A DNA stretch of 64,000 nt, taken from the NCBI GenBank assembly GCA_902790215.1, contig CADAQX010000016.1, positions 62,001-126,000 of the forward strand, in the 5' to 3' direction. Position numbers and translations under genes: made by a program. Below, piece by piece: positions 7,483-15,097 of the stretch; position 1 is the first letter of the stretch; each line of letters starts with the position of its first letter. The notes beneath the pieces were generated by a model. It was not told the origin of the DNA. It saw nothing but the letters and a program-made list of their open reading frames with translations, and did no database searches. Source of the stretch: an uncultured Bacteroidota bacterium. Lineage in GTDB: Bacteria > Bacteroidota > Bacteroidia > Bacteroidales > P3.

Positions 7483-9519
7483 ATGAAAAGATTATTATGT
7501 TCAATTTATCTATTGGCAATAACGGGTATTGCCGTTGCTCAAAAAGACACCTCTTTCAATGTTCAAAGAGGAATTGATTACTATGAGAATGGAGATAATA
7601 AAAATGCGTTTGTTATCTTTGATAATGCCGCTAAACGTGGGAACGCGTATGCAATGTGCGTATTAGGTTATATGTATGATGTAGGAGATGGTGTAGAAGA
7701 AGATGATGCTAAAGCTGTTAGTTATTATCGTAAGTCAGCGGAAAAGGGCAATTATTATGGCCAGCATAATTTAGCTGTAATGTATCTGGATGGAACGGGA
7801 GTATCTCAAGACTATACTCAGGCAGCAAGTTGGTTAAGAAAAGCAGCAGAACAAGGTCATAAAGAATCTCAAAAACGCCTTGGAGTTTGTTATGAGGAAG
7901 GCACTGGTGTAGAAAAAGATTTATCCAAGGCATTCTTTTGGTATAAGAAGGCAGCAGAGCAAGGGGATGCTGAGGCCCAAAGATGGGTTGCTGAATGTTA
8001 TTCGAGAGGTAATGGAGTCTCAGAAAATTTGTCACAAGCATTTTATTGGAACAAGCGAGCTGCTGACCAAGGCGACTCTGTTTCCCAATATTACATTGGT
8101 TGGGATTATGAACAAGGAAGAGGTGTGGCTAAGAATCTTGACAATGCACTATTTTGGTATACTAAAGCGGCACAGAACGGGTATATTGATGCGCAATTGT
8201 ATTTAGGACAAGCTTATCGGCTTGGGAATAGATTTCTGACCCAGAACTATTCAAAAGCAATGGAGTGGTACAGAAAGGCTGCGGAAAAAGGTGATCCGGA
8301 TGCACAATTTCAGATAGGTAGCTTATATATCAACGGCCAAGGAGTAGCAATGGATTATTCAAAGGCATTTGAATGGTGGATGAAAGCCGCGAAGCAAGGT
8401 AATGAGAGTGCGCAGTTCAATATTGGAAAAATGTTTGAAAATGGTAATGGGGTTGAACAAAATGTTACCAAAGCGGTAGAATGGTATTCAAAGGCTGCTG
8501 AACAAGGAGATGATTTTGCACAACATTATTTAGGTGAAGCATATTATTATGGGTTTAATGTGACAAAAGACAATGCGAAAGCCTTGTATTGGTTAAATAA
8601 GGCTGCTGATAATGGTTACTCCAGAGCATTTGGCATGCTCGCACTCGTATATGACGATATGGAATTATATTCTGAAGCTCTTAAGTGGTTCTTGAAAGCC
8701 ATCGAAACAGAATCTGATGGAACTGAAGAGTATTTTGTTGGGTATTACTATGAAAATGGTTTAGGAACGACTACTGACTTTCAGAAAGCTTTTTCATGGT
8801 ATAAGAAAGCCGCAGATAAGGAGAATCCTGCCGGAATGGCAAATGTTGGCTTCTTTTATGAAATGGGGATTGTGGTAGAAAAGGATGAGAAGAAGGCATT
8901 TTCGCTATATAAACGTGCAGCAGAGAAAGGTGTACCACTAGGACAAGCAAGGTTGGGCTTGGCATATTATGAGGGTATGGGTACTCAGAAGAATAATGAT
9001 TTGGCTCTCTATTGGATGGGGAAAGCGACAGAAAATGGTGATGAGGAAGCAGTTGAGTTACTGGCTACACTTAAAAAGTTAATTGCTTACGAAAAACAGT
9101 ATGGTGTTCAACAACCGTATGTGACGAATGGCAACACGATTACTATTATTATGGATAAACGGAATTCCATTTATTATGTCCCTTGTAAGATTAATGGGGA
9201 AAAGGCTGATTTCGTTTTTGATACAGGTGCTGGATTGATTAGCCTCTCTTCTGATTTTGCAGAGAGGTTGAAGAATTTGGGATTGCTCACGGATGAAGAT
9301 TTCTTAGGATATGGAACATCTATGATTGCTGATGGGAGTACTCATAACGTTCTTGTTGTGAATATTAGAGATGTGGAGATTGGCGGGTTGCATTTGAATA
9401 ATGTTAGAGCATCTATCAAAGATCAGCAAAACGCACCGTTACTATTAGGACAATCTGCCATTGAAAAACTCGGCAAAGTGACAATAGATGGACATAAACT
9501 AATTATCCATAAAGATTAG
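7483..9519 (+). CDS. Sel1-repeat protein with C-terminal retropepsin-like domain
   Basis: A 678-residue exported protein. The start at 7483 (MKRLLCSIYLLAIT...) opens a signal peptide ending AVAQ; an in-frame ATG at 7459 would lengthen the n-region and overlap the previous gene. Residues of about 25-535 are some 14 Sel1-type TPR repeats (A-x-x-W-Y-x-K-A-A-E-x-G-x-x-x-A-Q). From about 555 to the end lies a clan AA aspartic protease-like domain: NGEKADFVFDTGAG with catalytic D580, then LLLGQSAIEKLGKV. Single-domain retropepsins work as dimers, so this may be an active periplasmic protease using Sel1 repeats as a scaffold. AT-rich like its neighbours. Confidence 0.85.
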   Translation: MKRLLCSIYLLAITGIAVAQKDTSFNVQRGIDYYENGDNKNAFVIFDNAAKRGNAYAMCVLGYMYDVGDGVEEDDAKAVSYYRKSAEKGNYYGQHNLAVMYLDGTGVSQDYTQAASWLRKAAEQGHKESQKRLGVCYEEGTGVEKDLSKAFFWYKKAAEQGDAEAQRWVAECYSRGNGVSENLSQAFYWNKRAADQGDSVSQYYIGWDYEQGRGVAKNLDNALFWYTKAAQNGYIDAQLYLGQAYRLGNRFLTQNYSKAMEWYRKAAEKGDPDAQFQIGSLYINGQGVAMDYSKAFEWWMKAAKQGNESAQFNIGKMFENGNGVEQNVTKAVEWYSKAAEQGDDFAQHYLGEAYYYGFNVTKDNAKALYWLNKAADNGYSRAFGMLALVYDDMELYSEALKWFLKAIETESDGTEEYFVGYYYENGLGTTTDFQKAFSWYKKAADKENPAGMANVGFFYEMGIVVEKDEKKAFSLYKRAAEKGVPLGQARLGLAYYEGMGTQKNNDLALYWMGKATENGDEEAVELLATLKKLIAYEKQYGVQQPYVTNGNTITIIMDKRNSIYYVPCKINGEKADFVFDTGAGLISLSSDFAERLKNLGLLTDEDFLGYGTSMIADGSTHNVLVVNIRDVEIGGLHLNNVRASIKDQQNAPLLLGQSAIEKLGKVTIDGHKLIIHKD

Positions 9520-9573
9520 TTCTCTCTCTAAAAGAGCATGTTTTGTAAAGAATAATACTATTTCTTACGCGAC

Positions 9574-9667
9574 TTTATGCTTCCCTAATGCTGACTTTCG
9601 GATTATTACTCCCGACAACGTTGCCAACTACCTCTTGTCTGAGTTGAAGAGACCGAAGAAGGATTGA
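9574..9667 (+). pseudogene. 3' remnant of a DUF4143 ATPase gene
   Basis: Reading to the TGA at 9665-9667 gives FPNADFRIITPDNVANYLL and then SELKRPKKD. This lines up with the last residues of the intact ATPase ending at 11437 (YPNTDFQVITPDNIAVFLL, then PDPKGD). Nothing upstream at 9520-9573 continues the protein, so only the last 30 or so codons survive. It is followed directly by three-hairpin repeat copy A, suggesting that deletion or recombination removed the rest. Confidence 0.75.
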
Positions 9668-9829
9668 AGAACCATCACACTCTCTTTAGGTGGGTTTATT
9701 CGTTTTGTGTCGCATCCCTGTCGGGACGCTGGTCTATCACGGCACTGCGAGGACTTCGTCCTCGCAGTGCCGTGTTATGCAAGGTCGCGTCCCTGACGGG
9801 ACGAATCGCCAGTTTTCTACTCTTTCACT
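9668..9829. repeat. Three-hairpin repeat, copy A
   Basis: About 160 bp starting AGAACCATCACAC and containing three hairpins in a row: a GCATCCC/GGGACGC stem, a perfect 17-bp stem (9738-9754 with 9758-9774, starting CACGGCACTGCG, TTC loop), and a CGTCCC/GGGACG stem. It shares this order and sequence with copies B (10037-10184) and C (11646-11812). No coding sense. It lies just downstream of the ATPase remnant. Confidence 0.85.
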
Positions 9830-9867
9830 GAATGCCTCATGCAAAAGGCGATTGCCGACAAGTGGCA

Positions 9868-9919
9868 TTCGCTTTTGGAAAAGTGAAAATACTGCAAAAT
9901 TCACTTTTGCAAAAGCGAA
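9868..9919. repeat. 20-bp inverted repeat
   Basis: TTCGCTTTTGGAAAAGTGAA at 9868-9887 and TTCACTTTTGCAAAAGCGAA at 9900-9919 pair at 19 of 20 positions around a 12-base loop. The rest of 9830-10036 has no gene; it continues with three related units (GTGTTTCCAAACATTG near 9938, GTGTTTGCAAACATTA near 9970, ATATTTCCAGATAATG near 10002), each a near palindrome and spaced about 32-34 bp. Confidence 0.7.
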
Positions 9920-10036
9920 AAAGATGCTAAAAACAGTGTTTCCAAACATTGATTTTGAATAAAAATTAGTGTTTGCAAACATTATTTTTGTCATTAAATC
10001 AATATTTCCAGATAATGTTCATTATTGCTGCCAAAT

Positions 10037-10184
10037 GAAGTGGGTTTATCCGTTTTGTGTCGCGTCCCTGTCTGGACGCTGGTCTAGTGGTTGTCTTGTC
10101 ACGGCACTGCGAGGACTTTGTCCTCTTGTACCGTGTTATGCAAGGTCTCGTCCCAGTCGGGACGAATCGTCTTTTTCTACTATT
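10037..10184. repeat. Three-hairpin repeat, copy B
   Basis: The same order of elements as copy A: GTGGGTTTATCCGTTTTGTG, a GCGTCCC-tgtct-GGACGC stem, the GAGGACTTTGTCCTC hairpin (the 17-bp stem of copy A is shortened here), TGTTATGCAAGGTCTCG and a final CGTCCC/GGGACG stem. It ends about 25 bp upstream of the operator pair of the next ATPase gene. Confidence 0.85.
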
Positions 10185-10207
10185 TTGTTGAGCGCCTATT
10201 TTACTTA

Positions 10208-10276
10208 CTTTTTTGGAATCAATTCCGCAAAAGTTATGACTTTTTTGGAATATATTCCAAAAAAGTTGTATCTTTG
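10208..10276 (+). promoter_or_regulatory. Promoter with duplicated 26-bp palindromic operator
   Basis: A perfect 26-bp palindrome at 10240-10265 (CTTTTTTGGAATA and its inverse) overlaps the -33 region of a TATCTTTG box at 10269-10276. An imperfect copy (CTTTTTTGGAATC...GCAAAAG) lies exactly 32 bp upstream at 10208-10233. Two sites three helical turns apart suit a cooperatively binding repressor. The gene starts at 10298. Confidence 0.75.
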
Positions 10277-10297
10277 CAGGGTAAAAAGTAATGGATT

Positions 10298-11437
10298 ATG
10301 ATTGAGCGATTGCTATATAAAACAATTGATAACAAGCTGTTTGCAGGTAAGATTATTATCCTTACTGGGGCGCGTCAGGTGGGGAAAACCACTCTTTTGA
10401 AACAATTATTGCGACAGAAAGAGGGGGTATTGTGGTTGAACGGTGACGAGTTGCAGGTACAAAACCTATTTGCCAAAGCTTCGGCAGACCGTCTGCTGTC
10501 GGAATTCAGCAATTCAAAGATTGTAATCCTTGATGAGGCCCAGCGCATAGAGAACATTGGCCTAAGATTGAAACTGATTGCCGATTCGGACAGTGAGGTT
10601 CAAGTGATTGCCACAGGCAGTTCTGCTTTTGAATTGGCTAACAAAGTGAACGAGCCACTGACTGGTCGCAAATGGGAGTACCAGATGTTCCCGTTGTCGT
10701 TTGGCGAGATGGTGGCGCATCACGGAAAACTGAAAGAGATGCGGATGCTTCCAAGGCGTATCATTTATGGATACTACCCAGAGGTGGTGACAAACGACGG
10801 CAACGAGGTGGAGATACTCAAACTGCTGACCGATGCCTATCTGTATAAGGACATTCTCTCGTGGGAGAGTATCAAGCACCCCGGCAAACTGCAAACTCTG
10901 TTGAGGGCATTGGCTTATCAGGTGGGGTCTCAAGTGTCGTATAATGAATTGAGTCAGATGTGCTCGATGGACAGCAAAACGGTGGAACGCTACATCAACC
11001 TGTTAGAGCAATGCTATATCATATTCCGTCTGCCCTCGTTCTCGCGCAACCTGCGCCACGAGCTCAAGTCCAGCCGAAAGATATACTTTTATGACAACGG
11101 CATACGAAATGCTTTGATAGTCGACTATAGAGCTCCGGAGGTGAGGCAGGATATAGGGGCGTTGTGGGAGAATTTCGTCATTGCCGAAAGGATGAAGAGC
11201 AACGAGTACTACCATCGGTGGGTGAACCGCTACTTCTGGCGGACCAAACAGCAACAGGAGATAGACTATCTGGAAGAGTCGGGAGGTAAACTGCATGCAT
11301 ACGAAATGAAATGGAATCCGCAAGCAAAAGCATCCATTACCAAGACTTTCACCGATGCCTATCCTAATACTGACTTTCAGGTTATCACCCCGGACAACAT
11401 TGCAGTTTTTCTGTTGCCCGACCCGAAAGGAGATTGA
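10298..11437 (+). CDS. DUF4143-family AAA ATPase (first)
   Basis: A 379-residue protein of the widespread AAA_14/DUF4143 family. Walker A is GARQVGKTTLL at about residues 24-34, Walker B is VILDEAQRI near 75-83, and a sensor-like ATGSSAFEL follows. The second half is a winged-helix region (SQVSYNELSQMCSMDSKTVERY) and the DUF4143 domain with a restriction-fold-like end (QQEIDYLEE, then YEMKWNP), a pattern resembling an E-x-K nuclease core. The biological role of this family is not known. The gene has its own promoter and twin operator, and its stop codon touches the inverted-repeat element at 11437. Full length for the family. Confidence 0.9.
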   Translation: MIERLLYKTIDNKLFAGKIIILTGARQVGKTTLLKQLLRQKEGVLWLNGDELQVQNLFAKASADRLLSEFSNSKIVILDEAQRIENIGLRLKLIADSDSEVQVIATGSSAFELANKVNEPLTGRKWEYQMFPLSFGEMVAHHGKLKEMRMLPRRIIYGYYPEVVTNDGNEVEILKLLTDAYLYKDILSWESIKHPGKLQTLLRALAYQVGSQVSYNELSQMCSMDSKTVERYINLLEQCYIIFRLPSFSRNLRHELKSSRKIYFYDNGIRNALIVDYRAPEVRQDIGALWENFVIAERMKSNEYYHRWVNRYFWRTKQQQEIDYLEESGGKLHAYEMKWNPQAKASITKTFTDAYPNTDFQVITPDNIAVFLLPDPKGD

Positions 11438-11633
11438 ACCCAAATCGGTCATTAGGCCGACTTTTCAATTATTCTTGTCTTTTTTAAGTATGTTTATGGC
11501 ATATCAGCATTTCTTACGGCATCTTGTCCCCATCCCTGTCTCGCCGTAGCCCGCTACGCCTTCGCCAGCGATGAGGCCAATCTGCTCGAAACAAATGCTA
11601 ATCTGGCATAAACCCTAATGACCGATTTGGGTT
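11437..11633. repeat. Terminal-inverted-repeat element, copy 2
   Basis: 197 bp bounded by AACCCAAATCGG and its perfect inverse CCGATTTGGGTT. It is the inverted counterpart of 842-1035 and shares the internal GTAGCCCGCTAC palindrome. As in copy 1, the first base is the last base of the preceding gene's TGA stop. No reading frame. Confidence 0.85.
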
Positions 11634-11645
11634 GACGAAGGGTGG

Positions 11646-11812
11646 AGGAACCATCACGCACTCTTTTGGTGGGTTTACTCGTTTTGTGTCGCGTCCCTGT
11701 CGGGACGCTGGCTCATCGACGGTCTCCTCACTGCACTGCGAGGACTCTGTCCTCTTGTACCGTGTTATGCAAGGTTTCGTCCCTGTCGGGACGAATCGCC
11801 ATTTTTCATTCG
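11646..11812. repeat. Three-hairpin repeat, copy C
   Basis: It starts GGAACCATCACGCACTC and repeats the layout of copies A and B: GCGTCCC-tgtc-GGGACGC, then GAGGACTCTGTCCTC, then TCGTCCC-tgtc-GGGACGA. It occupies the space between the two convergent DUF4143 ATPase genes and ends 16 bp before the end of the second one. Confidence 0.85.
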
Positions 11813-11827
11813 TTATTGACTCTACGG

Positions 11828-12976
11828 TTAGTAGATTTTATGGTTCCAGAGTTCTTGTAGGAAATGGGTTGCCGGCATGACTTCGACATTGTTGAAGGTG
11901 CGAGGTGCGACATCTAAGGAAACGATGATGAGGCGGGCATTGGGGTGTTCTTCGCCAAATGCCTTTAGGCCGCGCAGGTGGCGGGATTGTACTTCTTGGC
12001 AGGATTTGATTTCGATAGCCACATTGGCATCGCCGAGGACGGCATCGACTTCGAATCCCGTATGGGTGTGCCAGTAGGAGAGGGCATTTTCGTGGTCGTG
12101 ATAGCCGAGGTAGGCGATGATTTCTTGAATTATCAGATGCTCAAAAGCATGGCCAAAGTCATCGCTTCCTGGCTGCATGTTGCGGCGGTGTAGGAGGTAG
12201 TTGGGTATTGAAACATCGAAGTAGTAGAATTTGGGAGCCTGATTGAGTCGGCGTTTCACTACACGGGAAAAGGCTGGAATCATGTATCCAATGAGCGTTT
12301 CCTCCAGTATGGCAAAGTACTCTTTGACAGTCTTTGCGTCGATGCCGCAGTCTTGGGCGATGTTGTTGTAATTGACTATTTCGCCATCGGTGAGAGCCGC
12401 TACTTCCATAAAGCGGTTGAAGGATGCGAGTTTGCGCACTAATGCTTCGGCTGCAATTTCTTCTTTCAGATAAACGGAGATGTAGGCCTGCATGCGTTTC
12501 TCTAACTGGCGGTTGCTGGTGCTCAGATAGTGGGTGGGCAGCATGCCGCTGTTGGCAGCCTTCACTACATCGAAATTGTCCACTTCCGCACTGACGAGTG
12601 GGTACAGCATATTTCTAACGGCACGGCCACCAAGGGTGTTGACACCTCTGCGTTTCAATTTCCGAGCACTGGAGCCGCTCAGGATGAAGTGGATGTTTTG
12701 TCGTGTGATAAGCCAATGTACTTCATTCAGCAGCTCGGGTATTAACTGTATCTCGTCAATGATGACTATGTCGCCACTTTGGGCGGAGGCCAGTTCCTGG
12801 CGCAGTAAGGAGGGATTTCTTCTTAGACGTTCGTAGGTATCGGTTTCAAGCAGGTCGTAGAATTTATTGTTCGGAAAAAGTTTAAGCAGTAATGTTGTCT
12901 TTCCCGTTTGGCGAGCACCAAAAAGGAATACACTTTCTTCTTCTGCATCTTTGATTTTGAGTATTCTATCTAACAT
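11828..12976 (-). CDS. DUF4143-family AAA ATPase (second)
   Basis: A 382-residue AAA_14/DUF4143 ATPase, only distantly like the one at 10298. Walker A is FGARQTGKTTLL at about residues 19-30, Walker B is IVIIDEIQLI near 71-80, with LSGSSARKLKR after it. The C-terminal half has a helix-turn-helix-like CGIDAKTVKEYFAIL and the DUF4143 end with TGFEVDAVLGDANVAIEIKS, which looks like a PD-(D/E)xK core (E, D, then E-I-K). It faces the first ATPase, with repeats C and element copy 2 between them. The promoter lies at about 13066-13073 with two palindromes in the leader. Function of the family is unresolved. Confidence 0.88.
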   Translation of the reverse strand: MLDRILKIKDAEEESVFLFGARQTGKTTLLLKLFPNNKFYDLLETDTYERLRRNPSLLRQELASAQSGDIVIIDEIQLIPELLNEVHWLITRQNIHFILSGSSARKLKRRGVNTLGGRAVRNMLYPLVSAEVDNFDVVKAANSGMLPTHYLSTSNRQLEKRMQAYISVYLKEEIAAEALVRKLASFNRFMEVAALTDGEIVNYNNIAQDCGIDAKTVKEYFAILEETLIGYMIPAFSRVVKRRLNQAPKFYYFDVSIPNYLLHRRNMQPGSDDFGHAFEHLIIQEIIAYLGYHDHENALSYWHTHTGFEVDAVLGDANVAIEIKSCQEVQSRHLRGLKAFGEEHPNARLIIVSLDVAPRTFNNVEVMPATHFLQELWNHKIY

Positions 12977-13006
12977 ATTGCCATGAATTAGATTCTTTAA
13001 ATATGT

Positions 13007-13073
13007 GGAGTTGTACTCCGTATTTTCTTGTAAAATCAGGAGTTGTACTCCGTAAATTCACGGTGCAAAAGTA
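13007..13073 (-). promoter_or_regulatory. Promoter and duplicated palindrome of the second ATPase
   Basis: On the minus strand TACTTTTG (13066-13073) is a -7 box. Downstream in the leader are two identical copies of TACGGAGTACAACTCC (13039-13054 and 13007-13022), each a GGAGT/ACTCC inverted repeat, with starts exactly 32 bp apart. The coding start is at 12976. The 32-bp spacing equals that of the operators in front of the first ATPase. Confidence 0.7.
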
Positions 13074-13145
13074 CAAAAAAATTGGTAAATAGCAATAAAA
13101 ATAATGCAGAGATGCATGTTTTTTACGGCAGGGATGCCAATTATC

Positions 13146-13190
13146 TTGTACCGAGATAAGCAAGGTCGCGTCCCTATCGGGACGCTATCA
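13146..13190. repeat. Three-hairpin repeat, partial copy D
   Basis: Only the last third is left: CTTGTACCG, AAGCAAGGTCGCG and a GCGTCCC-tatc-GGGACGC stem. It lies upstream of the second ATPase's promoter and before the lepA promoter. The remaining bases of 12977-13312 hold promoters only. Confidence 0.7.
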
Positions 13191-13234
13191 TCAAATGAAA
13201 CCATCAATATTTTCAATTTTCCAAAAAAAAAGTG

Positions 13235-13242
13235 TATATTTG
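13235..13242 (+). promoter_or_regulatory. -7 box of lepA
   Basis: TATATTTG, preceded by a T-rich segment about 20 bp upstream. The lepA start is at 13313, so the leader is about 65 nt. Confidence 0.65.
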
Positions 13243-13312
13243 CATTTTTGTTTTACTGCTGTGCACGGAATGCTCCGGGAACGGCAAGGACTTGAATGAC
13301 ACACAATATACG

Positions 13313-15083
13313 ATGAACAACATACGCAACTTTTGTATTATAGCCCACATCGACCACGGCAAGAGCACGCTGGCCGACCGTCTTTTGGAATATACCGCCA
13401 CCGTTTCGCAGCGCGATATGCAGGACCAGGTGCTGGACGATATGGATTTGGAGAAGGAGCGCGGCATCACCATCAAGAGCCACGCTATCCAGATGAACTA
13501 CCGCCACGACGGCGAAGGGGAGAACGCAGGCAAGGACTTTGTGCTGAACCTGATTGACACCCCCGGTCATGTGGATTTCAGCTATGAGGTGAGCCGTTCC
13601 ATCGCCGCGTGCGAGGGGGCGCTGCTGGTGGTGGACGCCACGCAGGGCATCCAGGCACAGACCATCTCCAACCTCTATCTGGCTTTGGAGAACGACCTGG
13701 AGATTATCCCGGTGATGAACAAAATCGACCTCGACAGCGCTATGCCCGAGGAGGTGGCCGACGAGATTATCGACCTGCTGGGCTGCAAGCGCGAGGAGAT
13801 TCTCTCGTGCAGCGCCAAGACCGGCATGGGTGTGCCGGAAGTGCTGCGTGCCATCGTTGACCGTTTTCCCGCCCCCAAGGGCGACCCGTCGGCTCCGCTG
13901 CAGGCGCTGGTGTTCGACTCTGTCTTCAACCCCTTCCGCGGCATCATCAGCTATTTCCGAATCATGAACGGCACCATCAAGACCAACGACCATGTGATGT
14001 TTGTCAGCACCGAGAAGGACTACCACGCCGACGAAATCGGTGTGCTGCGCTTGAATATGGAGCCCCGCAAGGAGATGAGTGCCGGCGACGTAGGCTACAT
14101 CATCAGCGGCATCAAGACCTCCAAGGAAGTGCGCGTGGGCGACACCATCACCCATGTGGAACGTCCGTGCGACAAGGCCATCGAAGGCTTCGAGGCCGTC
14201 AAGCCTATGGTGTTCGCTGGTGTCTATCCCGTCGATACCGACGACTACGAGGAGTTGCGCGCCTCGCTTGAGAAGCTGCAGCTCAACGATGCCTCGCTCA
14301 CCTTTGAGCCGGAGAGCTCTTTGGCGCTGGGTTTCGGTTTCCGCTGCGGATTCCTGGGGCTGTTGCACATGGAGATTGTGCAGGAACGTCTTGAAAGGGA
14401 GTTCAACATGGACGTCATCACCACGGTGCCCAACGTGCAGTACAAAGTGAAACTGACCAACGGCGAGGAGAAGGATGTCTATAACCCCTCCGGCATGCCC
14501 GAACCCAACAACATCGCCGAGGTGTATGAGCCCTATATCCACGCACAGATTATCACCAAGGCCGACTTTATCGGTTCGGTCATCAAACTCTGCATGGACA
14601 AACGCGGCATCCTCAAGAACCAGACCTACCTCACCACCGACCGCATCGAGATAACCTTCGACCTGCCGCTGGGCGAGGTGGTGTTCGACTTCTACGACTG
14701 ACTATTACCTCAACGGTTTCCGGCCCTCCAAGCTGGTGAAGCTGGAGATACTCCTTAATGGCGACCCCGTCGATGCGCTCTCCACGCTCACCTATGTCGA
14801 TAATGCCTATCCCATCGGGCGCCGCATGTGCGAGAAGCTGAAAGACCTCATCCCCCGCCAGCAGTTCGATGTGGCCATCCAGGCGGCCATCGGCAGCAAG
14901 ATTATCGCCCGCGAGACCGTGCGGCAGGTGCGCAAGGATGTGACGGCCAAGTGCTACGGCGGCGACATCACCCGTAAGCGCAAGCTCCTCGAGAAACAGA
15001 AAGAGGGCAAGAAACGCATGCGCCAGGTGGGCAACGTCGAGGTGCCCCAGAGCGCTTTCCTCGCCGTGTTGAAGTTAGATTAA
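13313..15083 (+). pseudogene. lepA: Elongation factor 4, broken by a short deletion
   Basis: LepA/EF4 is a ribosome-associated GTPase. The first part (13313-14701, 462 residues) has the GTPase motifs [17 protein letters not shown] and NKIDLD and runs well past the GTPase and EF-G-like domains to VVFDFYD, where it hits TGA. The next frame, from 14700, carries on with [21 protein letters not shown]... and ends normally at [13 protein letters not shown]...VLKLD. Intact relatives have about 12 residues of the type RLKSxSRGYASF between FYD and DYY. Their loss plus a frame change fits a deletion of about 35 bp. The C-terminal domain would not be translated in frame. It may be a true mutation or an assembly error; the rest is well preserved. 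The start at 13313 is [16 protein letters not shown]. Confidence 0.85.
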
Positions 15084-15097
15084 AAAGACCACAAAAT

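Noticed and set aside
9690-9994. Open frames through repeat copy A and the following hairpin
   Set aside because: They translate palindromic repeat DNA, on both strands, and have no independent coding evidence.
13253-14542. 429-codon frame opposite lepA
   Set aside because: Antisense shadow with His/Val/Gly-rich translation; lepA motifs lie on the other strand.
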